This document shows, one piece after another, positions 47,901 through 56,869 of a DNA stretch of 64,000 bases (the first letter of the stretch is position 1; the number at the start of each line of letters is the position of its first letter). Where the stretch lies: contig CM035427.1 of NCBI GenBank assembly GCA_020310875.1, positions 88,953,230 through 89,017,229 of the forward strand, given 5' to 3'. This DNA is from Ceratopteris richardii. Lineage: Eukaryota; Streptophyta; Polypodiopsida; Polypodiales; Pteridaceae. Below the pieces are notes generated by a model, which saw only the letters and a program-made list of their open reading frames with translations, ran no database searches and was not told where the DNA came from. The translations under genes and the position numbers were made by a program.

Positions 47901-50225
47901 ACACGCATGAAAATACAAATGGCAGATGGACATACGGAAAGACCTTTAGGATTGTTGGAACGAGAAGTCTTCACTACGTGTGGAGTGGAATTTGAACATA
48001 CTTTAGCAATATGTCACTTCGAAAGGCCAAGCAATTATGAAATGATCTTGGGAAGGCCTTTCATGAGACAGCTAAAGGTCGTACAAGATTGGGGAAAAGA
48101 TGCAGTATACCTACAACACGCAGGAAGCACCACTAGGATAAACCTACATACATACACGTATCAAGATGTTCCACCTCTACAATGGAATCAAATCCATAAA
48201 GAGGAAGACAATCAATCTGTTCATAGTGCAGGTTCTAGTGATCAATCCTGGATGAACGAGGACACTCATCTGTGGATATGTCAAGCTGCAAAGAAGGAAG
48301 AAGAGAGAAGAGAAGGATGGCAGCAGAAACAAGGAATAGTGAGATCTGTACAAGATCCAGCTTATATGCCACAAGTATTTCCGGATGAAGAATTTGAACC
48401 TCACGGTTGGATGGAAATCTTAGCTACCCTCGATATCTGTGTAAACGAAGAAGTAGTAACCATGAACGAATGTATCGATGAGGAGGGTTATGATGTTAGC
48501 CTGTATATGGTAGTCCTCCAGGAGGCAGAAGAAGGAGAAGTGATCGAGAAAGACTGGAAGGAGGACTACGAGAGCATTGAAATGGAACCTGAACCCATGG
48601 ATCTAGGAAATGGTACTACCAACATAAATATCACCACCAATGAGAAACACCAAGAACTTACACAGAAAGGGGAATTAGAAGTTGAGAGGGAATTAGAAGA
48701 TGAAGAAAACAGACCACAAGACCAATTTGAGGTACCAGCTCATTTTAAAAAATATGAAGTGGAGGAAAGGAAAATTGCTATTCAAATGCTGAAAAGAGAA
48801 GCACAGCCTGGAATAGCATATGATAATAAGGAACAAACCAAGAAAATAGTGGTAACTATGGAAGGAGGAGAGGAACGATGTACCTTCATAGGACAGGATG
48901 TCTCATTAGAAGAAGAGCAAGAGTTAATTTGTCTCATAAGAGAATATCGGGATGTCTTTGCTTGGACTTATAAGGACCTGAAAGGAGTAGATGGATCTAT
49001 ATGTGCGCATAGAATCCCCATGACATCCGAAGCCAAACCTTCTAAACAAAGACCATACACTTACAATGATGTGTATTCAGCCAAGATAAAAGAGGAGATA
49101 GACAAGTTACTAGATGCTGGATTCATCTATGAAATTGAGCACACGGAATGGGTATCACCCTTGGTGGTTGTACCAAAAAAGAATGGAAAGTTAAGAGTGT
49201 GCATCAATTTGAAAAAAGTGAACGCCGCAACCATAAGGGATAGCTATCCCTTACCAATCACTGATCATCTCTTGGAAAGGGTAGCAGGGAAGGAAGTTTA
49301 TAGTTTTCTGGATGGCTTTTCAGGGTATAATCAGGTGGCTATTGCTCCTGAGGACCAACATAAGACAGCATTTGCAACTGAGTGGGGAGTATACGCCTTT
49401 AGAGTCATGCCTTTTGGTTTAACGAATGCCCCAGCTACCTTCCAAAGATTGATGTGTCATGTGTTCAAGGAATTTCTGAGAAAAAGTATGGAGGTATACG
49501 TGGACGATCTTTGTACATATTCAGCTATACGATCAGAGCACATCCCTGAACTAGAAAAGATTTTTGCTAAATGTCGACAATATCGAGTATGCCTCAATCC
49601 TGAAAAATGTGTCTTCATGGTGCGACAAGGGAAAATCTTAGGACATATTGTCTCTAAGAATGGAATTTCAACAGATGAAGACAAAATTAAAGTAATTTTG
49701 GATTTACCAAGACCAAAGACTGCTAAAGAAGTTCAAGCATTTATGGGACATTGTGGTTACTATCGAAGATTCATACATATGTACGCCATAATTGCTAGAC
49801 CTCTTTATGCATTATTGACTCTATTTAATTGGACCGAAGAATGCGAAAAAGCTTTTAATGAGTTAAATAATCGATTGAGTTCAGCACCCATCCTCCGAGT
49901 CCCCAACTGGAATAAACCGTTTCACATTCATGTGGATGCTTCCAAGTTTGCCATTGGTTGCATCTTAGCTCAACCAGCTGACACAGGAAAATTAGACCAC
50001 CCGATAGCCTATGCCAGTAGACAGTTAAATCAAGCGGAACGCAATTATACTACTACGGAGAGAGAAGGCCTAGGGATGGTATACGCAGTCAAGAAATTCA
50101 GACATTACTTACTGGCAAACAAATTCAAATTCTTCATCGATCATCAAGCCCTATTGTATTTAGTCAACAAGCCTTGTAATACAGGACGACTAGTACGATG
50201 GTTTTTTATTGCTAATGGAATTTGA
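44910..50225 (+). CDS. Gag-pol of the Athila/Tat-like element: Gag, zinc knuckles, protease, RT, part of RNase H
   Basis: In frame with 44100-44909 after the amber codon; an ATG-independent continuation is likely, since the first GTG at 44961 is not a strong start. Counting from 44961: retrotransposon Gag domain, about residues 60-235 (AWFQPLDPNTFQNMEQVYQE...). Zinc-knuckle-like motifs of CX2CX3HX4C form follow (CMQCGGDHPSHLC, CYRCGGDHYIREC, CSDCGKEHLFRDC), then a long acidic/basic linker. Protease has catalytic D957 in ILDSGAG and MILGRPF later. RT lies at about 1355-1620 with active site YVDD at 1513-1516. RNase H starts at HVDASKFAIG. The frame ends in RNase H because of one extra T in a run of six (50202-50207); the next frame carries on. 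Apart from these two lesions it is open for 6.1 kb, so the insertion is young. Confidence 0.85.
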   Translation, partial: SGQTQQTQQTQIPVRPHVQFAMPAINPNYRPQPAIDPRHGVHAPVRPQVVRGPGIPIGRPIFPVMPRQPEAGRRLRPIQVAKCMRNHYDGSSEPYNHIAEFKQVIRAEQVEDFLIQYESFGLTLSDTALAWFQPLDPNTFQNMEQVYQEMIEEFTKSGIKNNSSSLIHSFKQVPTESVRLAARRFKQYVDRCPVAERPTQNKMVSLFLEGLLNGTLRSLVYVKRVQTLQECMKECIDLEDNLAEDLKIPQGSLKSEESASSTSNSKNNVEEIADLVAKKLNVQGQRNYPTNPMRLPMLRRCMQCGGDHPSHLCTRGVVPPPTYAHHRPSVPGPLQYCSIEQRYTNHSTENCPYNRQARPAQQYMRPYGYPQRDQGGEVFRYPSYQPQAPVPRPYAYQGHMQPQPVLGQQPPHPQNVVPVKMAQPEENLERAIVPATPLTSGESYDSFYDSSQGTYSNCESSMTEYGQLYEPYAYGMEAPDSSYGYEQDYVSLMYTAPRATMPPRPMNRPPVPRGPCYRCGGDHYIRECTLPNPPPPQRIWEGYCSDCGKEHLFRDCPKNPNKVTSNVQINVIEVIESSGSDKEYTVPLKAITRAKARENPIKTEENNQSDKEGNTPIPQRVEDSEEPEKSIDSKRSQKWKHRRERLKEKKLLQRKEKEGNEQQPKEEPKKEEGNKNEKRQKEEVGSVLADPMPEELAMWIQAYKARIRTGPTIEQHEREYPRGDLEKERLEICKKLIEIAQQTLEKPASPLPNTRISEGEFQECLNTQEKPEVNRPQNDEFGVERKEGSIVPEEEGDWTKDLWARVQEDKWKKVEGMEPPFEELEAENEIEGSIPELNSEEIFPMDASDKEEEDVKELPNYTGEYEHNSELYRVPSIRRRETNPSVQTSEIIQRLREVKIPCTLTFEELLKVKPHLKEKLINQWEVKEEKKEIADEVKTVRIPMDKVGDFSEGDEGNTYLPITYRGYTTKAILDSGAGVGIATKEIWEKWGQPALRPTRMKIQMADGHTERPLGLLEREVFTTCGVEFEHTLAICHFERPSNYEMILGRPFMRQLKVVQDWGKDAVYLQHAGSTTRINLHTYTYQDVPPLQWNQIHKEEDNQSVHSAGSSDQSWMNEDTHLWICQAAKKEEERREGWQQKQGIVRSVQDPAYMPQVFPDEEFEPHGWMEILATLDICVNEEVVTMNECIDEEGYDVSLYMVVLQEAEEGEVIEKDWKEDYESIEMEPEPMDLGNGTTNINITTNEKHQELTQKGELEVERELEDEENRPQDQFEVPAHFKKYEVEERKIAIQMLKREAQPGIAYDNKEQTKKIVVTMEGGEERCTFIGQDVSLEEEQELICLIREYRDVFAWTYKDLKGVDGSICAHRIPMTSEAKPSKQRPYTYNDVYSAKIKEEIDKLLDAGFIYEIEHTEWVSPLVVVPKKNGKLRVCINLKKVNAATIRDSYPLPITDHLLERVAGKEVYSFLDGFSGYNQVAIAPEDQHKTAFATEWGVYAFRVMPFGLTNAPATFQRLMCHVFKEFLRKSMEVYVDDLCTYSAIRSEHIPELEKIFAKCRQYRVCLNPEKCVFMVRQGKILGHIVSKNGISTDEDKIKVILDLPRPKTAKEVQAFMGHCGYYRRFIHMYAIIARPLYALLTLFNWTEECEKAFNELNNRLSSAPILRVPNWNKPFHIHVDASKFAIGCILAQPADTGKLDHPIAYASRQLNQAERNYTTTEREGLGMVYAVKKFRHYLLANKFKFFIDHQALLYLVNKPCNTGRLVRWFFIANGI

Positions 50226-52995
50226 TTTTGAGGTAATAGTCAAGAAGGGAAACACCCACATAAGAGCAGACCACTTATCTCGAATGACCCATGGAGAACC
50301 ACCCATAGGAGTACCTGATGACCTGCCAGACACTTATCTTTTTAACCTGGAAGTATGTCCTCAGTGGGCAAAAAAATTGATCCCGATACTTACACATGGA
50401 CCTAAAGATGGGATCACACCAAACCAAACGCAAGACCTTTGGAGGACCAAAAACCTTCACATCATTGCGGGAAGTTTGTACCACCAGGATTCAAGCGGAT
50501 TACTGATGAGATGCGTGGAAGAAGAGGAACAAGAAATGTGGCTTCAGAAAGCACACAACAACCAATGGAACACTCATTTGAATGCAAATGGCACGTGGCA
50601 AACACTCAAGAGATTTGGCATATATTGGCCAACCATGCAAAGAGATGCACATGACTATGTATCAACCTGTCAAACCTGTCAAGAACAAATCCCAGACGAG
50701 AACTCTACCTTATGCTATTCTACAATAGCACCAAGATGGAGTATGCCTCTAGTAAAGTTCTTGAAGACTCAAGAATACCCTGATGGAGCTACCTTAGCAA
50801 GGAAGCGTGCTCTTGAAGAACAGAGTAAAGATTATGCCATCATAGGAAAACAACTCTTTAAACGCGGGAAAGATAACCAATTAAGAATGTGCATTCACGA
50901 AAATGAATATCTCTCTGTCTTAGAGATGGCCCATACAGGAGCTGCAGGAGGACACTTCTCTGCAGACAAAACAGCAAAAATGATCCTCTTTGCTGGAATG
51001 TGGTGGCCAACTCTACATCAAGACGCCATAACATATGTGCAACGGTGTGATACCACTCAACGAACGAAATATCCTATTAGAAGAGATGAGATGCCACTTA
51101 AACCCATGATGAGTGCTAGAGCTTTTACGAAATGGGGAATAGACTTTATAGGACCCATTAGCCCACCAGCAAAAGGTTCACATGCCGAATATATAATTGT
51201 AGCCACAGATTACCTGACCAAATGGGTTGAAGCAAAAGCAACAAAGAAAAATGACGCAAGAACTACAGCCAAGTTTCTCTTCGAGAACGTCTTCACTAGA
51301 TTTGGACTACCTATAGAAATTGTGAGTGATAGAGGTACGCACTTTGTTACTGAAGTGATAGAAGCCTTATTGAATGAATTCTTGGTAATTCATAAGAAAT
51401 CTGCCCCTTATCACCCACAAGCAAATGGACAAGCAGAAAGTTCAAATAAAATCTTGTGTACTGTTCTCACCAAAATCGTTAACAACGGTAGATCAGATTG
51501 GGATAAGCAGTTACACCATGCTTTATGGGCATTTCGAGTAGCCTATAAAACCGCTATAGGCACTACTCCTTTTAACTTAGTGTATGGACAAAATGCTATT
51601 TTGCCAATTGATTTCTTGATTCCCACTCTTAGAGTAGCAACTACTTATGAGTGGACAGGACATGAATTATCAACCCAATTGGACCAAATAGAAAAGCTTC
51701 ATGAAACTAGGTTACAAGCAGTAGCAGGTATTTATGCTGCTAAAAGACGACAAAAAGCCTATTTTGATGCGCATATCAAGGACAAAAAATTGAAGGAAGG
51801 AGATTTAGTTTTGGTATACACTTTGAAACAACATGCTAAGAAATTGCAAAAGAGAGGATATGGTCCATTAATCATTAATCGTATATCTACAAGTGGAGCC
51901 ATCAGCTTAGCAACCTTAGATGGAGACGTGTTACCAAACTACATCAATGGGTGTAGAGTAAAAAAATACCTAGAACCATTAACTGAAGAAACTATGTCAC
52001 GACTAATCAAAGGTAAAAACAGACGCTTAGAAGAGGAAAGAATACGGGAAGAAGCAAGACAAGAAGCATTAGAAAGGATAAAGAAACGAAAAGAGTGGAT
52101 GAGAGAGCAAGATGAAAGATATCGTCAAGGAGAAGAACTCATCCCGATGGCTAATTTTAGAGCCACTCAAAACCTAGGATCGCAAAGAACACAACCATAT
52201 CTAAATTTGGGAGCCGGAAAAATGGAGTATCACTTGGTAAATGCTCTTATTGACACAGGAGCAGCTGTAAGCTGCATTAAGCTTTCTTTGACCCAAAAAC
52301 TCAAAGAGACAATACGCCCATCGATGGCCCAGTTGATAGGAATAGGAGGAACAATCACTCAATGCATAGGTGAGATCACCTTACCATTGCATCTTGGCAA
52401 CAATACTATGGAACAAAAGCTGTTAGTATGTCATGACCAAGATTTACTTGAAGAGGTTGTGTTAGGTCAAGACTGGATTTATGAATACGAAGTGACCATT
52501 CAATTGGCGTTAGGATATATCTCAGCCAGGATAGGACATCGTGAAGTATTCAGTCTGCTAGACGAGCGACCATTAAAATCTATGAGCATGGAGCAAACAG
52601 TTCATTCTAATGAACAAAGTCCTGAATGTATGATCACTAGCACTATAGAGACACCTTCATCGAGTACTATATGTGCGGACACATTGAATTCTGCGTGCAC
52701 CCCTTATTCTAGTCTAGCAAGTCTTGAGAGTATCAGTCAAACTGAAATCAACCTCACTGAAACACCATGCATTGGAGAGACTAAGCCTCAGAGTAATTCA
52801 AAATCTGTTACTTTTAAAATATACCCTATCCCCTACTCAAATCAAGCATGGATAAAGAAAGACCAAGTAGAGGAGTATTATCTCGACAGAAGAACAACCG
52901 ACATCAAAATGAACAATCAAAAGAGAAATCAAGTCAGTCTGAACAACGAAGTCATTGACACGTTGCTACAATTTGGATTCCAAAGACAGTCGTAG
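50209..52995 (+). CDS. Pol continuation: RNase H end, two zinc-finger-like modules, integrase, second retropepsin-like domain
   Basis: Continues RNase H (LMEFDFEVIVKKGNTHIRADHLSR). A zinc-finger-like module follows (H116, H123, C154, C157; IYWPTMQRDAHDYVSTCQTC), then a second one (H242, H249, C280, with T283 in place of the last Cys; MWWPTLHQDAITYVQRC). The integrase core has D312, D374 and E410, a perfect D-D-35-E. An integrase C-terminal part (KEGDLVLVYTLK) and a charged helix (about 600-650) come next. Residues 670-790 form a second aspartic-protease-like domain: ALIDTGAAVSCI with D682, flap-like IGIGGTITQCIGEI, and VVLGQDWI. The rest is Ser/Thr-rich. It is made only if ribosomes or the template lose the extra T at 50202-50207. 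A protease after integrase is not part of the usual gypsy order. Confidence 0.8.
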   Translation: MLMEFDFEVIVKKGNTHIRADHLSRMTHGEPPIGVPDDLPDTYLFNLEVCPQWAKKLIPILTHGPKDGITPNQTQDLWRTKNLHIIAGSLYHQDSSGLLMRCVEEEEQEMWLQKAHNNQWNTHLNANGTWQTLKRFGIYWPTMQRDAHDYVSTCQTCQEQIPDENSTLCYSTIAPRWSMPLVKFLKTQEYPDGATLARKRALEEQSKDYAIIGKQLFKRGKDNQLRMCIHENEYLSVLEMAHTGAAGGHFSADKTAKMILFAGMWWPTLHQDAITYVQRCDTTQRTKYPIRRDEMPLKPMMSARAFTKWGIDFIGPISPPAKGSHAEYIIVATDYLTKWVEAKATKKNDARTTAKFLFENVFTRFGLPIEIVSDRGTHFVTEVIEALLNEFLVIHKKSAPYHPQANGQAESSNKILCTVLTKIVNNGRSDWDKQLHHALWAFRVAYKTAIGTTPFNLVYGQNAILPIDFLIPTLRVATTYEWTGHELSTQLDQIEKLHETRLQAVAGIYAAKRRQKAYFDAHIKDKKLKEGDLVLVYTLKQHAKKLQKRGYGPLIINRISTSGAISLATLDGDVLPNYINGCRVKKYLEPLTEETMSRLIKGKNRRLEEERIREEARQEALERIKKRKEWMREQDERYRQGEELIPMANFRATQNLGSQRTQPYLNLGAGKMEYHLVNALIDTGAAVSCIKLSLTQKLKETIRPSMAQLIGIGGTITQCIGEITLPLHLGNNTMEQKLLVCHDQDLLEEVVLGQDWIYEYEVTIQLALGYISARIGHREVFSLLDERPLKSMSMEQTVHSNEQSPECMITSTIETPSSSTICADTLNSACTPYSSLASLESISQTEINLTETPCIGETKPQSNSKSVTFKIYPIPYSNQAWIKKDQVEEYYLDRRTTDIKMNNQKRNQVSLNNEVIDTLLQFGFQRQS

Positions 52996-53420
52996 CTGCT
53001 CAACAGGATCGTTCGCAAATATGGGTTCCTAAGTCTTGCATTCCAAGGAAAATAAACCTGAAGAATGATCCCCAAAACAAGAAGAACCAATGTGATCCAC
53101 GGGCAAAACAACCACAGAAAAGGAGTTACTGGAGAAAGAAAGAGTCTGTAAAGGCAGCCCGAGACGTGCCGAGAGTCATAAATCAGATCAAGCAGACCTA
53201 CAACAAGAAGAAAAGAGCCACATTCAGTAGAAGTGGGCAACATACAACGAAGCCCAGCACAATGAAGCAAATCTGGATACCGAAAGACAAATTGGACGAC
53301 ATGCATACACCAACTACTTCAAATTGCACACATATGGAGCCTTCGAGATCCAAAGTATGCATGATAGGGCCACATTACAAGGCCAAGCATTCGGCACATC
53401 CTTCTTCTATTTCAAGATAG
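52945..53420 (+). other. Basic ORF overlapping the pol end, with repeated IWxPK boxes
   Basis: A frame without ATG start, open from about 52945 to the TAG at 53418. It encodes a lysine/arginine-rich stretch with three boxes of the form IW[IV]PK (IWIPKTVVAAQ, IWVPKSCIPRK, IWIPKDKLDD) and a basic middle (KKNQCDPRAKQPQKRSYWRKK). It overlaps the end of the pol frame by about 50 bases in another phase. It could be the original C-terminus of pol displaced by an indel, or a separate small protein. Confidence 0.45.
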
Positions 53421-53517
53421 TCAAGCACATTTTCCTAATAGGGAAATAGGAGAGCACTTGTACATATATTAAGCAAATACTCCAAAAAAATTTAATAACC
53501 GCTTCGGCTATAGACTA

Positions 53518-53539
53518 ACTTTTCTGTTTTCAATTTCAG
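53518..53539 (+). promoter_or_regulatory. Candidate 3' splice site before the third ORF
   Basis: CTTTTCTGTTTTCAATTTCAG is a pyrimidine-rich tract ending in CAG, 172 bases before the ATG of the third ORF. Athila-type elements are thought to express their third ORF from a spliced RNA, so this is a plausible acceptor; the donor was not identified. Confidence 0.4.
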
Positions 53540-53711
53540 ATGAAAATATAAAAATACATAAAAATGTGAAAGATCCAGGTATTACCTTTCTCACACACAC
53601 GGGAAAGGGACGGCACCATTCACTCGGAGCAACATCGAACTTATAACCAACATATAGAGGAGGATTTCTGAGAACATATGGATACTAATTCATACTCTAT
53701 ATTGAGTGCAG

Positions 53712-55754
53712 ATGGCTTCCACTGATTCCGAATCTACACAGCAAGAAGAGGTGCAACTTCTTCCATTAGAATCAGTAACAAAAGCAAGAGGTCACTGGTT
53801 CAGAGATGATCAACCAGTGGCAGAGCTAATCTTCATGGCGACAATCAAAATTATGGACACAGATCATTACTTTCCTATCATGTCTCAGGACTTCAAAACG
53901 ATCATACAAGGACTACCTCATATTGAGGATGTATGGACACAAGCAGGAATAGAGGCATTTCTTAAACTACCTATATATGTACCAGACTTTCAGAGGTGTG
54001 CACAGGTGATGAATACCATGCAGCCTGCCGCAACAAAAATATCAGTTCCAGAAGCGCGAGTATTGGATAAAGTAGGGACATGGAAGACCATCCAATTCAC
54101 ACATGAGTTGATTAATAGAGCTTTTGGATGGAATCAAGCAGGCATTACTAATGTGAAAGAAGAATGCCATGATCCCAAGAAGAGATCATTCCTGGAAATT
54201 AACAGAATTGACATAGAAGATGCTGTGCGATTGGTACATCAACATTTTTGCTTTCCCAGCATGCACAGGTATACAGCTCCACAGAAAATAGTAGTCCAAC
54301 TACTATCGCATGCCATGAGGCAAATTGGAAACAAAATCAATCTAACAGGGTATGCCCAAGAAAGATTGTTTGAAGCACAAAAGAAGTGGGGGCAAAAGAA
54401 GTTTTTGAATGGCAGTTCAGCTCTTACATTACTGATTTATGAAGCTTTAGAAATGAAGCATTGTTTGAGAGAGATGCCAACCTCGGAAGGACTAGCAAGA
54501 TACGTAAAATCAGCTACGATCCCTAAGAAGAAGAAAGCAGTAGCTATGGTGGAAGAAGCTGGAACCAGCACACAGAAACCCATGAGGGGTACGAAGCGTT
54601 TACGGGAAGAGGAAGCCCAAGCAACACCACAATCAAAGAGAACGCATCTCTTACCGAAGATCACGACGGCTCAAATGCCGATTACAAAGAGAGATCTGTC
54701 CGCTGCCCTCGAAGAGACACATCAGTATATGCAAGGGCAGATCAATTTAAACGTTCAAGGCCATCATTATAGACAGGCTAGTCAAGAGAAGATACAACGG
54801 AATCCAGAGCAAACACCGAAACAAGCTGGAAGATACAAAGAGCTGGGCATTGATGATTCTAGTACCAACACGGAATCCAGCCCTGAAAAAGATACATTGG
54901 ATACTGACATACGGACAGAAACACAAGAGGATGAATGGAATGAGATCGATCAAATGGAAGTGACACCACAAAATCAGGAAGCAAAGGAAAAGAGAGTCGA
55001 AGAATCTACGGAACCGGAGCACGTCATTCAATTGAATGACACTACAAAAATAAGCATCAAAGAAGACACAACCCGTGTTGCACATGTAAAACCACCTATT
55101 AAAGAGGAAGAACAAACTCCAGTAAGTAAGGAAACGAAGGAGCCCCAACACCAAGAACAGACTGTGATCGAGGTGCCTGATGACACACCTCAGGGAAATA
55201 AAGAAGACATGGGGGCTGAGCCAAGGATCCAGCTTCAGATTAGGCAGCCCCATGACACGACATTACACATTACACAGGGAAAAGACGTCAATACCGGAGA
55301 AGAGCCGAGCATACCAAAAACATGGCTTAATGTGGATGTTACTCAGTTGAAACCTGTAGTAAAACAGATGATTCAAACAGCCATGGACACTCAACAACAG
55401 ATGATGGATATAGATGCCGAGTATGATCAAGCAAGAAGAGAAAAGAATCAGTTTCAACTCATGAGTGAACAGCTATCGGCACAGTTGATTGCAGCACAAA
55501 AAGAATTAGCAAACAAAAGTACTGAAGCGTTGGCAATCAAGGCACAACATGAAGCATCCATCACCCAGAATCAACAGCTGCAGGCAGAGCTTGTGAGTTT
55601 GCAAAGATTACACGATGTGAGCGAGGCTGAGAAAGAGAAAATGAAAATGAGAAGCATGCTATTAGAGCAACAACTCAAGTTGTATATGGAAGAGAACGAC
55701 AGCCTACGCAACAGAAATAAAGAATTGATGAAATCTTTATTATATGATCTGTGA
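53712..55754 (+). CDS. Third ORF of the Athila/Tat-like element, coiled-coil protein, 3' end cut
   Basis: ATG at 53712 (MASTDSESTQQEEVQLL) gives 680 codons. Residues 1-270 form a globular-looking part (HWFRDDQPVAELIFMATIK, AFGWNQAGITNVKEE, IVVQLLSHAMRQIGNKI) that I could not assign. About 270-320 is basic with nuclear-signal-like clusters (PKKKKA, KRLREE, SKRTH). About 330-550 is charged, rich in Glu, Thr and Gln. About 560-678 is a strong coiled coil (QAELVSLQRLHDVSEAEKEK...). No signal peptide or membrane segment is visible, so it does not look like an envelope protein. The last two codons and the stop lie in the copia LTR that starts at 55750, so the natural C-terminus is missing. Confidence 0.7.
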   Translation: MASTDSESTQQEEVQLLPLESVTKARGHWFRDDQPVAELIFMATIKIMDTDHYFPIMSQDFKTIIQGLPHIEDVWTQAGIEAFLKLPIYVPDFQRCAQVMNTMQPAATKISVPEARVLDKVGTWKTIQFTHELINRAFGWNQAGITNVKEECHDPKKRSFLEINRIDIEDAVRLVHQHFCFPSMHRYTAPQKIVVQLLSHAMRQIGNKINLTGYAQERLFEAQKKWGQKKFLNGSSALTLLIYEALEMKHCLREMPTSEGLARYVKSATIPKKKKAVAMVEEAGTSTQKPMRGTKRLREEEAQATPQSKRTHLLPKITTAQMPITKRDLSAALEETHQYMQGQINLNVQGHHYRQASQEKIQRNPEQTPKQAGRYKELGIDDSSTNTESSPEKDTLDTDIRTETQEDEWNEIDQMEVTPQNQEAKEKRVEESTEPEHVIQLNDTTKISIKEDTTRVAHVKPPIKEEEQTPVSKETKEPQHQEQTVIEVPDDTPQGNKEDMGAEPRIQLQIRQPHDTTLHITQGKDVNTGEEPSIPKTWLNVDVTQLKPVVKQMIQTAMDTQQQMMDIDAEYDQARREKNQFQLMSEQLSAQLIAAQKELANKSTEALAIKAQHEASITQNQQLQAELVSLQRLHDVSEAEKEKMKMRSMLLEQQLKLYMEENDSLRNRNKELMKSLLYDL

Positions 55755-56827
55755 AGAGAGATGGTGGATGCAATCCAAAGATGAGTAGGTGCCGCTACAA
55801 CCAGCTTCACACCAGCCAACTGAGACTTCAGAGTTGATTACTAGACCCTTTGAGCTTCCTAAATCCACCAAAATATCAGCCAAGTACTTTGGAACATGTA
55901 TCCCAAAAGTTTAAGTCAAGACCGACAAGTTGCGAAATGACTAGCTCCCAAAACTTGCTATTTTTGGACATACACCTGCTGAAAAAAATGAACAGTGCTC
56001 TCAACCTGGAAGGAATTAGAAAAATTCCTTTTGGGCATAGCAAATAGACTTAGCAAGCTTCCTATTCCAAGTTAAAACACTTCAAATGATGGACTGAGCA
56101 CTGAGAACAAGTTTCATCAAGTTCTGGAACATTCCCACAATTCTCGGGGCTCTGCAGAGATAGACCAGTAAGCAGTAAAATGCAGATATCGCCAAAAGTA
56201 TAAATCCAATGACCTTGAAAATTTATAGGTAGAAACTAGACAGTGAGAGCTATCCAACGCACTTTAAAACACTGAAAAATGTTCAGTAAAACTCGAGATA
56301 TGACCTTCTGAAGTTACTGCTCTGAGTGAGTATAGCAGAGAACAAAACAGAGAGGTAGATGATAATAAATGTATAGATTCACATATGATTACAACCACAT
56401 TGGCAATGAATCTTTGCACAATGGTAGTAGAATGATAGAGCTATGGAGTAAGCTCTTCAATCTCTACAAAATGACATCAAGTGGTCACGTACAAGGCTTG
56501 CTAATCGCCTCTTCCTTCTTGCTCCTTTTATAGCTATTCTTGGAGGGAATTTTGAATTCGAATTCGAATGGCTCCACCTAAAAGTGATCCCCAAAGTTAG
56601 GAGAGATTCCCTCAGCTCAAAAATTCGTGATTTTGGTAGTTGGAGCCACGAATTTGCTTTTACATCATGGATGAGGTAAGCCATCCCTTTCCTTTTTTCT
56701 TTTTCCATTTACAAGAGATAAAATGTACTTTTTTACAAGAGGTGTTCACATGACTACTCATGTGACTTACAAATGAGGATAATATCAAGCATATCAAGCA
56801 TGTAGGCTTGGGCAAAATGCACCAACA
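55750..56827 (-). repeat. 3' LTR of young copia element (family C5)
   Basis: A 1078-bp LTR, TGTGAAGAGAG...GCACCAACA on the plus strand. It differs from the LTR at 61105-62181 by only about four substitutions and one base in an A-run, by eye. On the minus strand it follows the purine tract CTTGAGGGGGAGC (56828-56840). It begins inside the last codons of the third ORF of the gypsy element. TGATC (55745-55749) is the likely left target duplication; the partner is outside the window. Confidence 0.95.
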
Positions 56828-56869
56828 GCTCCCCCTCAAGCCTAACATGCTTGGCCTCCAAATAAGTCT

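Noticed and set aside
50196-50225. Programmed frameshift site
   Set aside because: It lies inside RNase H, where a switch has no evident use; a one-base indel is simpler.
53712-55754. Envelope-like protein
   Set aside because: No signal peptide or membrane segment; the C-terminal half is charged and coiled-coil.
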